From Todiramphus chloris collaris (lineage: Eukaryota > Chordata > Aves > Coraciiformes > Alcedinidae): a DNA stretch of 64,000 nt. The stretch lies in the NCBI GenBank assembly GCA_025345505.1, contig JANVCC010000076.1:10069156-10133155 (forward strand). Direction: 5' to 3'. Every line of letters starts with the position of its first letter. The stretch's first letter is position 1. Positions 50,996 through 62,600 of this stretch are shown here, piece after piece. Under the pieces are notes generated by a model. That model ran no database searches. It was not told the origin of the DNA and saw nothing but the letters and a program-made list of their open reading frames with translations. The position numbers and the translations under genes are program-made.

Positions 50996-51722
50996 GTGAT
51001 TTTTTTTTTTTTTTATTTTTTTTTTTTTTTTAATAAAAAAAAAAAAAAACAAAAGTGTTTTATTTTCCCTGTGGTTGTAGTACAGCCTAAGAGAACTTCC
51101 ATCACAGAGGGTGACATTCAGTTATGCTGCAGAACAGTATTACCCACCATGTTAGCTTCAAAGTAGAAACGTATGGAGGCACTGCGTATGTTCTGTGGGC
51201 TCTGCCCAGCAGCGTACGCCATCAAGACTCCTCTCCCAACCTCTTAGGAATGGCACTCAAGATGCTGATGGTGCAGACTTAAAAAGAAGTCAGCTGTGAA
51301 GCACCTGAACCTCCATTCAGGAGACTGCAGGCCCTGACTCACCAGGCTTCTAGCTTGGGAATCCTGCCCTTTCCTTTGTGCTTCGCTCTCCTGCAAGAGT
51401 TGTACAGCCCCACTCTACTTGCCTGAGATGACAGTTTCTCTCTACGTGTATGTTTGTTGGAAGACTTTTACTGGTTTGGATTAAGGGCACTGGAATTAAA
51501 TGATCTTATATTTTTCACAAATAGCTCCTGAGAGGAATCAGAAATACATGCTTCAGCCCAGAGTGTTCCTCCATTTACTGAATGAGTTAGTAAATGTGCA
51601 GCAGTAGCAAGAACCTAAAAACCTGTGTGTGCAGAAGTCCTGCTTGTTTTTGTTACAAGGCAAGTCTGGTTTTATATTTGTAATATGTTGGTTTGTTTTT
51701 GTTTTTTGTGTTTTTTTTGTAG
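50996..51722 (+). other. FAM13A: Short FAM13A intron with T-rich ends
   Basis: This 727-nt intron is the shortest in the window. It begins with weak donor GTGATT, runs directly into about 30 T and then about 15 A, and ends in a T/G-rich tract before exon 51723. Confidence 0.88.
51000..51049 (+). repeat. T-run / A-run fold-back after exon donor
   Basis: T15, A, T16, then AAT and A15. It lies three to four bases inside the intron from the 77-nt exon's donor. The T and A halves could pair in RNA. Confidence 0.92.
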
Positions 51723-51765
51723 CAAAGAAAGTGAAAACGATGAGGTTTTTTTCAGGCACTCTCAG
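51723..51765 (+). CDS. FAM13A: FAM13A shared exon, 43-nt microexon
   Basis: The exon lies between a T/G-rich acceptor (TTTTTTTTGTAG) and a weak donor GTTGGT that is followed by T-rich sequence. The first base completes Ser, then KESENDEVFFRHSQ, ending in phase 0. Human FAM13A has KGNEKDGGHTQHF in the matching place, so this is one of the least conserved pieces. The call rests on position, phase, length and the Lys-x-x-Glu/Asn-x-Asp pattern. Together with the 77-nt exon it forms a 120-nt in-frame unit. Confidence 0.78.
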
Positions 51766-54700
51766 GTTGGTATTTTATTTTTTTTATTTTTTTTTTGCAT
51801 TTCAGTTTTGTGGTCTCTAAATGGGCTTTTTACTGAGTAGAAAAAAGCATTTAGGTATATAGTTCTATGAAACCTTATTTCTCCCAGAGAAATCAAGTTA
51901 GCATTTGCTTTTTCTTTCCCTTCCCTCTGCTTTTTATTTACATAATTTAGGGAGCCTCTCAACCACTGAGGAGTCTGAAAGCATCTGCTTCAGTCCCTTC
52001 GATCCCTCCTTGCCAAAAAGGGCAAAAATGAGCACTTCAGTTCAAGTGATGCCAAGTTCCCTTACTAATCATTGCAGACAGGGGGGGTGTGTGACTGGTT
52101 ATCTCCCAGGATAGTAAGATTAGCTTGTCTCTTGAGTCCTCTAAAATTTTTATTTTATTTTTAATTTATGATTTCCTAACATGGCCTGTTGCCTTTGAAC
52201 ATAGGTGTCTGTGATCCATTTGTCTTAGAAAACTGGAGTATCTCCTGCTTTTCTCTAAGGGTTGGTGGTCAGGATGGATGTCAGGAAAGGAGATGTGACA
52301 TTGGTGGCAACAGTTTTTTCCCCAACTTTCTGCTTCTGCTCAACACTAACCTCCTGCATTTGCTTCATTGTGTTTTTCATCAGCAAAGCAAAGATTGGAG
52401 TTGGATTAGGTGAACACCTTTGCAGTCACTGTTTCATTTGGGTTTGCTTAAAACACTTCTACACAGTCAAGCATTTAAAGTACTAGGGAGAGTTACCTGA
52501 GGCACCTCTTCCTCAGCTGTGCACCCATTTTAGAGGAGCACGGTAAAATAGCTGTGGACAATTGCCTGGCTTCTCTGGCCATCTGGAGTTAACCCAGAGC
52601 TGATAGTATTTTTACACTAGCCTTCTGTGTTTATATAAAAATAAAAGCCACTATGCATTTATTGTCTTTCAAAGACTTCTTTTCTGGTAGGTATTATTTC
52701 CATCTAGCAGGAACATTAAAAGAGATTATTTGCTAACAGCTGGGCTCTGACCAGCTGTGTTGTAGCTGGAGAAGTTCATGGGACACTGAAACGTAACCGC
52801 TGCAAGGGCTGTTCAGTGCTGCCTTTGATGACTGCTCTGACTGGGCTTAGATGGATCTCTTACTTTGCTCCCAGAAGGTCAGTAATCCCCAATGATCCTG
52901 CACTTGCTCATGAGCTGTTACATTTTCTGGAGCATGGATTTTGCAACGCCTTGTTCCTCACGTACCAGCTTGTGTGTGGAGAAGGTGCTGTCATTGCCGT
53001 GCCACACAGTACTCCCATTAAGCTTTAAAATGGAAGTGTGTTTGAATATGAAATAATAATCTTAAAATAAACTCCTCCTCTAGGAAAAGTTCTATAATTT
53101 AGAATTTTAACTTCAGGAGAAGACGTTGCCTTAACCCAGAGATTGTATTATATAGGAATTACAAGGTCAAGAAAATGTTACATTCCTGCAGGGTAGTTTT
53201 ACATTCCTTGTTCCTTATAAGCCTTTTGCTTAGGGCAGCTTAAAGGCATACCTTCCATAATAAATAACTCATTCAAGATGAGGAAGGGACAGGGGCTTTC
53301 TTACTTACTCTTTCTCACCCTGTCTCCCATCTGAAGATAGTAGGAAGGGTATTTGGAATTTGCCATAGCTACCGGCTGTGCAGAATTGGGTCTCTATGAG
53401 GCAGTAAAAAAGCTGTGAAACACATGTCCCAAATGAATTTTCAGTGCTTTTGTAGTCTTCATAATCCACCCTTGGAAGTAGCTAAGATCTAGGATGTAGA
53501 GTGATATGAAAACCACAAGTTTCTGGTACCCAGGTTTTGATCGGGGAAGGGTGCTGAAGATTCGCGCCAATATGGCAACAAGCATAGAGTGGGACTGGCA
53601 TGGCTTGGGAGGAAGGCAACAGAATGGCTGTGATCTTGCATCAGGTTGTGTTACCAGGAGGTGTTTAAGGAGGCTTCCTGCTTGTTACTGTAATGGATGA
53701 TCAGATGTACGGGAAGCAAGCCTTTTAAATGTATTTCATTTGAAGCCACATGTAATCAACAGAATACTACTTCCCAGTCAGAATTCAAATATCTTCTTGT
53801 TACTATTTATTTCTAGCTTCTTGAGCTACTCTTTATGCTAAATCTCCTTTGGAGCAGGGAGAATGAAAGCAGCTGACTTATCCCCAAGTTACTTAGATCT
53901 GTAGTTACTGGTACCTACAAAGCATGGCTGTAGAAGCAACTCCTGAAAAGCAGACCTCGGGTGCATTTGAAGACTTTTTGGTGGTCATTTGTGTACTATC
54001 TGCTACTGAGACCATCAACTTGTTGCCCCTTTGGTTTGTGAGGAATTGTGGCACATCTATACCTGAAGCACAAGAGTTCTGCCTCACTTGATAATTGTCG
54101 TGGAGTTTGGCAACTGGTGGCATCAGGAAATCAAATAGGAAAATAAGTGATGGGAATACTGAATTACCTGCTATTCTATGGTTTTGAAGTATTAATGCAA
54201 AGAAGGTTAAACATCTGCTTTCCTTAGTCTCCTGGGTTTGTGCCACCATTGTTCTTCAGATCACCTAATGATTTATTCCTTGTATTAGAAGCTACTTCAG
54301 TGAGCAAAGAAAGGAGAGTAACTAGCTGCAGGCACAGCACAGGCCTGTTTTTAAACAGATTTTAAATATGTCCAACAATGGAAGTGACTTCAGAAGGAAG
54401 GAGGCATTGCTATGATCTCTCTAATGTATCTGTACTGGAAATGTTTATCCATCTGAGAAGTGCTGTTATATCTGCCACAGATATCTTTTAAGAGTCTTTC
54501 TAAGTCAAAAGATTGTACATTCTTCATAGAAAGATATTTAACTCTGTAATGAATATCAGACTGGGGGTGATGAGATGGTATTTTCAGGTTGGTCCCTTTG
54601 AAATTATTAAAACCTAGTTAAGTTCTTCTTTTTGTACGTCATGATGTTATAAAAATAGCACTTGTTTTTAAACTTACTGCTTTATTTCATTCATCTTTAA

Positions 54701-55137
54701 AATCCTGTGCTAGCAATTTAAATGCAATATATCGACTAGTACAGTTTGTTCTTTAGTAAATGTAGAAGGCTGCCTCTGGCCACTGACCAGTTTTTCTGTT
54801 TGTAATGTACACTGACTGTTTAGATCCTGGCAGGAAATTTGTTACTGGATCTTAAAAGAAATATTTAAGTCCTCCTAACCTGGAAGCAGCTTAAAAGATA
54901 TTGAATAGTGAATTAGCATTTTTCCATGTACAGCTCTCACAATAAACATGTTTGTCAGCAGACTTAGTGTCAAGCTGTATGAGTTATTAGCGCTTGGCCT
55001 GCTGTCATCTAGTGTTTTCTTCTGTTATAATGTTTCAAAAAGGCAATTTACTGGAAAGAAATGGAAATTAAAGCCTTATACAAATGCAATGCGGAACACT
55101 CTTTACAAATACCAGAGTGTTCATCACTCAGGTTTTT

Positions 55138-55245
55138 AGAACCATAGAACAGCCCAGGTTGGAAGGGACCTCAAAAGATCGCCTGGTCCAGCCTTTCGTA
55201 AGAAAGGGAGCCTAGATGAGGTTATCTAACACCCTGTCTGATTAC
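55138..55245 (-). mobile_element. CR1 3'-end fragment, minus strand
   Basis: CATAGAACAGCCCAGGTTGG followed by AAGGGACCTCAAAAGATC and GAGCCTAGATGAGGTTATCT is the reverse complement of a CR1 3' UTR. It is only about 110 bases long. Confidence 0.88.
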
Positions 55246-55341
55246 AGAGATTGATGAGATTGAATCCAGATAAAAACATTTATTCATATGATTTGTCTAC
55301 TGGGCAGGGGGTTTTTTCCCCTCTCTACAGGAGGCGTTGAT

Positions 55342-55403
55342 AGTTGGATGCTGTGATCTTAGAGGTCTTTTCCAACTGTGACAATTCTGTGTGTCTGTGA
55401 TGA
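55342..55403 (+). mobile_element. CR1 3'-end fragment, plus strand
   Basis: ATGCTGTGATCTTAGAGGTC followed by TTTTCCAACTGTGACAATTC and TGTGTGTCTGTGA is the CR1 3' terminus in forward orientation, including the degenerate 8-bp terminal repeat. It faces the fragment at 55138 across about 100 bases. Confidence 0.8.
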
Positions 55404-56229
55404 AGCTTACTTGTTTTTCTCTGCTCGGAGGTTAACAACACCCCAAACACATCATTTGCTCTATGCAGGTGAAAAACAATTAAATGTGCCTCACTAACAT
55501 GTACTGTGGCTATTGCTTTAGTACAGTTTGTCTGTGCTTATGGATCACAAGCAAAATAAGTCCAAATGTACAAGTTATTTTCTTTCGGCCCATTTTGTTC
55601 ACACATCAGCATATGTAGATTGCTAACTAGATTATGAAAATACCTGCAGGGGAAACATCTGCATGTTGAGTACATGCTAGACTACGTTTGAGAGAATTAT
55701 GCCTAAGCTGTTCTTTCCAAGATCAAATAGTTTATGTAGCAAGGCAATACTGTCTATTCAGATAGCTCTGTGTTTGTTGCTGGGTTTATACATATTGCGC
55801 TGTATGTTTATGTATGGGCTTCACACTTCCTTTTCTCTGCTGCCCTCTGTGAGGCACTACAGCTAATTTATTTTAGATGGACAGAACTGCTCGTGTCATC
55901 AGGCACGATTACAGACAGCGTGCGCTGTGTATCTGGGTTGTGGGAATGGCAGTGATTTCTGCATAAATGCACACGTGTGGTATGTGCAGGGGCGAGCAGT
56001 GGTGAGACAAACAGCAGTTGCTTCTAGGTAGTGCTAAACGATGAATCATTTACTTGACAGCATTCTGCCTTTCCTTTTTCTTTTTTCTTTTTTTTTTTTT
56101 TTTTTCCCCCTAAGTCATTGGATGCCTGTGTGAATTTTTTGGCTTTTTCCCAGAGTCCACACTGCTTCCAGCTGAGATGCCAAACCCCACTGCCGTTTGG
56201 ATTTGCGCAACACTGCTTTAATACCCAGA

Positions 56230-56660
56230 GCTCCTCCATAAATAGTTCTGCTCTCCCCACGCCCAGCTAGAAAACAACCACAGGAAATCGGGGAATGTGC
56301 AGCCAGCACAGCTTAGCTGGCACTAATTGATCTGAGCCAGCACAGCCTGCATGAGAGCATTCATGTATGTAGCCTGCACTGCTTTCTGTCTATAGCTGCT
56401 ACCTCAGGAGCTCGGGTACCTGCTTTTAGAAGACACCATATTGCTACAGCCACACAACAGCAGCAGCGTTGTTGTTGTTGCTCCGAGGAGTTGCGCTCCC
56501 GTAGGAAGTGTACGCAGACGTGTCTTCCCTCTCCCTTCCTCCCTGCCTTCCTCCCTCCCTTTTCATCCCGATCAATTACTGGAGGCTTTTTCAGATGCAT
56601 GCAGTTGTCAGAGCAGGCAGTCTCGGGAACTTGCACTGGCTTTTTAAAGAAGGAAAAATT
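56230..56660 (+). promoter_or_regulatory. Candidate intronic promoter or enhancer
   Basis: The block stands out within an AT-leaning intron. It contains CCATAAATAG (56236-56245, TATA/MEF2-like), a RUNX-ETS-like composite AACCACAGGAAA (56276-56287), a small CpG-containing stretch near 56470-56520 and a pure C/T tract at 56524-56563. It lies just before an exon with an in-frame ATG. A use as an alternative first exon or enhancer is inference. Confidence 0.28.
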
Positions 56661-56907
56661 CAAGGAGGTCAGATGGACAGATGTTTTTACTGGTGTGAGT
56701 GAGCAATTAGTACATAGGGGTCACCAAGCAGGGCATTTGGATTTGGAGCTGGAAATGTCAGGGTCTGTTTGTTTAGATCTTTTTAGCTAAAGGCATGAGC
56801 TTACTGCTGCTGTGACTGCAGGGTTGCTTTTTTTTTTTTCCTCCTCTGCCTCCTGAAACATAGTTGTTTTTTTTCTTTCTCATTTCTGTGGGTGTATGGG
56901 CACATAG

Positions 56908-57058
56908 CTGACTTCAAGTATGAAGATTCAAGAGCATCCAAGCATTCCTGAAAATAAGTTGCAAAGAAATCAAGATGCTGATGATCAGGAAAACGGCTTT
57001 GTGTCGGAAGTGCCTCGGCTGGATTTGACAGCTCTGTGTGATGACAACAACTGGGAAG
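56908..57058 (+). CDS. FAM13A: FAM13A shared exon containing the MKIQEHPS segment
   Basis: This 151-nt exon (acceptor GGGCACATAG, donor GTAAGA) starts in phase 0 with LTSSMKIQEHPSIPENKLQ, continues through RNQDADDQENGFVSEVPRLD and LTALCDDNNWE, and ends after one base of the next codon. Human FAM13A reads MKIQEHPSL, QRNQDAGDQEESFVSEVPQ and LTALCDEKNWE here. The internal ATG at 56920 has A at -3 and could serve as a start if a transcript began in the preceding intron. No later FAM13A exon (the next should contain a segment like PAFSSWQRE) was found before 64000. Confidence 0.93.
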
Positions 57059-59606
57059 GTAAGATTGTGCCATGGCTGGTTGTATGAGTGAAACAAGATA
57101 AAAGGGAAACCCGAGTGGGCTGGGTGTATCTTTATGTGATCATGTTCCTTTGCTGAAAAAAAAACAAGAAAGCAATTTTGACCTGAATATGGAACTTAAA
57201 GTTTGGAGAAACTGCAAGTGAAATACTGCATTGGCTCTAATTCTAATTGTCACTTAGAGGAAGAAAATTAATTGTTTTATTCTTGAAGTTACTTTTCATG
57301 TGCTGTTTAGTACTGTTGAGTCCCTGAGTGTTTCAGACTTATTTCTTGGTGGCTGATCACTTGAGAATTAAGCTAAACTGCCCTACACTTCAAAGAAAAT
57401 GGGTATTTCATAGTCTAAAAGAGACTTCCTTCTTTCTTCATTTTCTTCCACTTCAGTCACTATTTGGCAATAAGGATTTGGTTCTAAAAAGCACAGATGG
57501 AGAAAAGGCTGTGTATCTGCTACTTTGGTCTCCAGAATGCATGCTTTGCCGACCTTTTGCACTGACTCTCTTAAGAGTGCGAAATCTGGGGAACTCTGTG
57601 AGCGCCGTGAACCTTGATTTCATTTGAAATTGAAATTAATTGAAGGTGTCCAGCATCTCTGGGATCAAACCCCTTTCCAGTTACTGAGTATGTCTCTGTG
57701 TATAAGCAAGAATTGTTGTTAGTTTGTACTTTAGGAGCGAAAGAGGGTTGTGACAGGGAAGAAACAGGAAAGTGCGACTATAGTACTTTAATAAAGCAAG
57801 AGAGGGAAATCTATTGATAATAATTTACTGCTCTAAAAAAAAAAAACCAATCTTTGAGGAACACTGAGAAGTTAAGTTCTCTGCTTCTGCCTCCACAGCG
57901 TACGTGACCTAGTATGTTTTGCCTTTCCCTCTAGGAGGGAAGTAGTTATGACACTTTGGGCATGAGTAAAGAAAAGCTGCAGCCGTGGCTGCCTTTGATT
58001 CAGCCAGACATCTAGTCACCATGGACAGGAGAGACTGTCTGCACTTGCTTGCTAAGTGGGGATCCCCTAGGTGGTACCATCACGCGTGCAGCATGGCTGA
58101 TCAAAGCACCATGGAAGGGCTCCCAGGAGACTGTGGCCACCTCCTGTGTTTGCTGAGATGCTAATTAGCACTGCCCCGCAGGGTCTCGAGCCAGACTTGA
58201 GCACGTCTGTGTTCTCAGAGGTGATGTGTAGCTTCAGCCATCACATGAATCTTTGGAAATAATGACTTTTTTTTTTTTTTTTTTGACTCTTGAGTTACTA
58301 ATGGGAGTCATATGAATGCGTGAAGGGGAGAACACAGCTCTTTTCTGTCTGCCTGCCAGAGGCTTTCCCATTGTATGAAATAAGTTGCACCTTTGATACA
58401 ACACACTCTGTATAGGCATTCTCTTATGTTTGGATTCCAGCTTTAGAATCAGCAGGGGCAAGAGAGATGCCATCTTCTAAAATACGTGCTATCCAGAATC
58501 ACCATTTTGTTGGTGCAGATGAAAGAGCAGCAAAATGGTGTCTTCTGTGGCTCAGCAAGGAGAGACTGAGTGTTTCCTAGCTGGGGATGTGAAATCAAGC
58601 TCACAGCAGCCAGGCAGATGTTAACGTCAACTCTCAGACTGCTTCTGCAGCTAACAGCAGAGTCTGTCATTGAGCCTAGCTTTGCAAGGCAGGGTTGTAC
58701 CTACCACCCATCCACAGCTCCAGCAGCCAGGGCATCCTCCCTTCCCCTGCCAGCCATCCTCTGTCACTCAAACCTTCACATGTCTCTTCAAGATCCATGC
58801 CACAGTTCTGGTTGTTATCTGCGGTGAAAAGGGAAAGAACTGTGTCTCCAAATGCGATAAACACTGAATTATTTATTGCTTTGCTCTAGCAAACTTGGTA
58901 GGTCCATTTCTCAGGAAATGACCCATTGATCCAAGACATAGTTGAGCTGACTTTTGGGGTCAGGGTCCTCTGTATCATACTGTAGGAGACACAGAGCATC
59001 TAATGACCAGAGAAACTGCTGAGCCTTTCACAAGTGGCTTGTGAAAAAAAATTACAGGTTGAGGTATTGCCTTCAGCTGTAGCTTTGACTGTCTCCAGTC
59101 AAATGTTAGGAAAGAGCCTTGAAGAATGGCACAAGATTATGCAAGACAATCTTGTCCATTGACTAGCCTTTGTTTGTCACTCAGGCAGACTCTTCATCAT
59201 GTTAAGATCAGAGCTACCTTAAGTACTCTCATTCAGGGTCATGGAATTGTGATAACTGCTGCCAGGTGAGCTGGCAGGGCCCTCTCCTTTTTATGTTATG
59301 CTAGAAGTAATTTTGACCAGGGTTTTTTTTTTTTTTTAAAGGTTCATTGCATAGTCAGATCTGTACATATGAGGAGAAATTTGCTGTACTTCTCCATATT
59401 ATGTTCCCCTTACCTAAAGCTGAGCAGAGGGAGGGCAGAGACATTTGTTTCCTCCAGTGCGTAGGCTCATGCTCTGGCACGTGCCCACCTTCTGCATCCT
59501 CCTTGCCTGCTATATGTATGGCCATATATGTGTTAATCATCAAGTGAGTTATTGATGTAGTACGGAAGGCGTGAGCAGTGCCCCAGCCAAATTCAAGTGC
59601 TGAACA

Positions 59607-59646
59607 CTTACCCTAGGTGTATTTCCCTTACCCTAGGTGTAGTTCC
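59607..59646. repeat. 20-bp tandem duplication
   Basis: Two adjacent 20-bp units starting CTTACCCTAGGTGTA (59607-59626 and 59627-59646), differing at one base. Confidence 0.94.
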
Positions 59647-62600
59647 CATGGTCCAAGAGGAGAGGTTTACTAGTGTGCATTTGGCAGATGCAAATCAAAT
59701 GGTTTTATTCTCAGGCTGGGTGTGAACCAAAGTGTCTGTGTGAACTGGGACGTCTGACTGCTGAGCTGGTCAGTCAGTGCCAGCTGGGACATCCTACGAG
59801 CAGGGCTTTTCAGAGTTACTTCCATAGCACAGGTTTTTAATTGTTGGGGATTACGTTTCAGCCGAGTGCCGTGAGCGAGGAGGACAAAGTGTTCCCTCGC
59901 AGTCCAGCGCTATTGTGCAGACCTCTTACGAAATGTTTCTGCCTCAAGCCCAGAACTTGCTATCCTGCCCTCAAGAAAAATCTGGAAGTATCTTGCTGTC
60001 TGTAGCAGCGGCTGGCCCTGTCAGCAGCTTGGAGCTGAGCAGGCAGTTCAGTAAATCAATACGATGCATGTGATTTCTGCCTACGTTGCCCGATTACTGA
60101 CGCTTTAAAAAGAGTTCTGTAGACGAGATTTCAAGCCGAGTTTGCAGTAACAAGCACTTACGAAACAGTCAGTGGACAACTTTCTGCAAACTTTGAAGCT
60201 TAAAAAATAAAATAAAAAAAGAATAACAGCTGAAGTTTAAAACACAATTTGAGTTCTTAGTGAGAACTCAAGTATTGCATCATTGAGACCCTGAGGGTGA
60301 AGATCTACAAATAGTTTTGACACTGATTTAATTGATACTTTCCCATGGGAAAAAAACCTCAAAACAACAGAGTAATGCAAAAAAATCCAGAGTATAGCAA
60401 CAGGAAAGCTGGATTTATATTTCTTTTTTTTTTTTAATGCTGTGGACTTGTGTATTTGTGTATAACTCTCTTTATCGTAAGAAGTCAAAAGATGATGAAA
60501 CACACTGCATTTTTATTACTACGTGTATGAAAACATTATTACATTGTTAACTGATTTTATTTTGTAGCATCAATATTTTTAAGATGTATTTTTCCATTAT
60601 TATGCCACAAACAAAATGCAAGGTAAGCTTGCTAGCTGAGGGGTGCATCATCTCACTAATAAGGTGCAGTAGCACTTTAGTTGGACCATTATTTTTGATC
60701 TATGTAGGAAGAATACCTCTTTATGTATTCAGACAAGGATGTTTTCAGTCAGTTGTTTGTAAGACGAGTAAAATAGGTTGTTACCGAGCTAGTGAGTATT
60801 TTAGGGTTTTAAATTGCTTTATTCAAGTCATTAGGAAAGGTCTTTCTGGGATCTTTCAAGGGGAATTTAATACTAGGACCTCAGGTGTTTTAATTAGTTT
60901 AGGCTTTTTAATCCCTTTGGACCTACTTTGGTTTATAGCGGCGAAAATTTGGCCTCCTTTGTTTGTCAGGTGGATGCGTGTCAAAGCATTTTGAGAGGGA
61001 GTGCAGCACTTCTGAAGGGCTGCAGGCTCAGGAGAAGAAAAGAGAAGAACAGACATACCTCAAAGAAGTGCGTTGAAGGTCTGAACAAGAAACAGAAACT
61101 TTTTTCTCTAGACTGGCACAGCCATGGTGGTTAAATATTCACTTTTTTTTTTTAAATGAAAGGTTTGTCATTCCAGAAAATGGATTAAAAAACAGTACTT
61201 GGAAGGAATGTGGAGATGAGTAGAAAACTAAGTTTTCTCTGAGCAAGAGAGAATGAATAAGGGTAACTGCTCTGTCAAGTCAATGGCAAAGAAACATTCA
61301 CATTCTTTACTGAGATTTTATTCTTTCAGTATCAGAAAGGGGAAAGGGTGGTAACATAAATCCTGATAGCAGATACTTCAAACCTGAGCCCTTCAGTCCA
61401 GGAATTTAGCAGCCTTCAGAAAAGGCTTAACACTTTGATAGTTATCTTGGATAAATTAATAATAAAAGTTATTGTGGATTCTGTTAAACAGGAATTGATT
61501 GATTGTGTGCTGTCAGAAGGAGCAGGAGCTTACCCTTAGCAGGTTCCTCTATATTTGTGCAATCCAGCAATTCCTGTGCTTAGTGATCTGATGTAGACAA
61601 AATCCATAATTCTACATACCTAAATATATTCCTTAATTAATTGCTGTGTTACTTTCTGGGGAGTTAGACATTTTGCCATCCTGATGAGATTTCTTTCTTC
61701 TAAATACTTCGAGCCAGCAAGGGAGACAAGTTACCCATAGAGTTGGGCCATTCCAGGAGCAAGGGTTAAAAAGCTGATGTTCTGTAATGGCCATTTCTTC
61801 TGTCAAGTCTCAAATTTGATTTTTCCTTTTAGGACTTTTTTCCTTCACCTTTTTAACACTGTCTCCTTTGGACTGGGAGTTTGGTTTTGGGCAGTATTTT
61901 GAAATGAACAAAATGGAAGGTACACATGCCTCTGTCTCTGCTAGATTGCATAAAGTGCTTTGCTGTCTTTTGGGGTTTGATCAGAGGCTCTGTGAGCCAT
62001 TGCAGTTCCCTGAATGTCGCATGCTATCTGGTACATAAAGCCACCTTTGGACAAAGTCCCATGCATCGAGCATGATTAATAATGGCTTTGTTAGCTGGTC
62101 TGGTAGTAGCTTAATTTGGTTACTGCTAAATATGCTGCTTATTTCTTCTAAGGTTATTTCATCTATGTAAATCCCGTGGAGATGTGAGTCAGCAATTCCC
62201 AAGAGCAAATTCTCTTGGAGTGTGAGAGTGTATTCCAAAAATTGGACGTGAGAGATGTCTGGCAAAGTTGCGTGCATCACTTAACCTCGTTCTTGCTAGT
62301 CAAACGTATAAAATTCGTTCCTCTTGTGTTACTAGCCTTTATTTGGCTACAAGAGATCTTGTGAGGACCTTCCTGAAATCCTGGGAGACTCTAGGAAGTG
62401 TGCGACACCAAAATGTTACAGTCTGGCTGAAGGGTTTGCCCTTCATTTCACCTTCCTTCTTATCAGATTCCTTGAGCAAAATATTTCAGGTATTAGGAAG
62501 GTTGAACACAGCTTAGGAAAAACTCTCGTTCCAGAAAGCAGAAGTGCAGGCTGTGTAAGCTTTCCAGTCCGTGGTGAAGCAGCCTACATACACTTGGGAC

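Larger units (their letters stand above)
51766..56907 (+). other. FAM13A: FAM13A intron
   Basis: A 5.1-kb intron with weak donor GTTGGT followed by T-rich sequence. It contains two short CR1 3'-end fragments in opposite orientation near 55138 and 55342, and at its 3' end a pyrimidine-rich, partly CpG-containing block that may be a promoter (56230-56660). Confidence 0.85.

Noticed and set aside
57328..57627. 99-codon plus-strand frame as the next FAM13A exon
   Set aside because: Neither sequence nor phase matches the expected segment after NWE, and no acceptor joins in phase 1.
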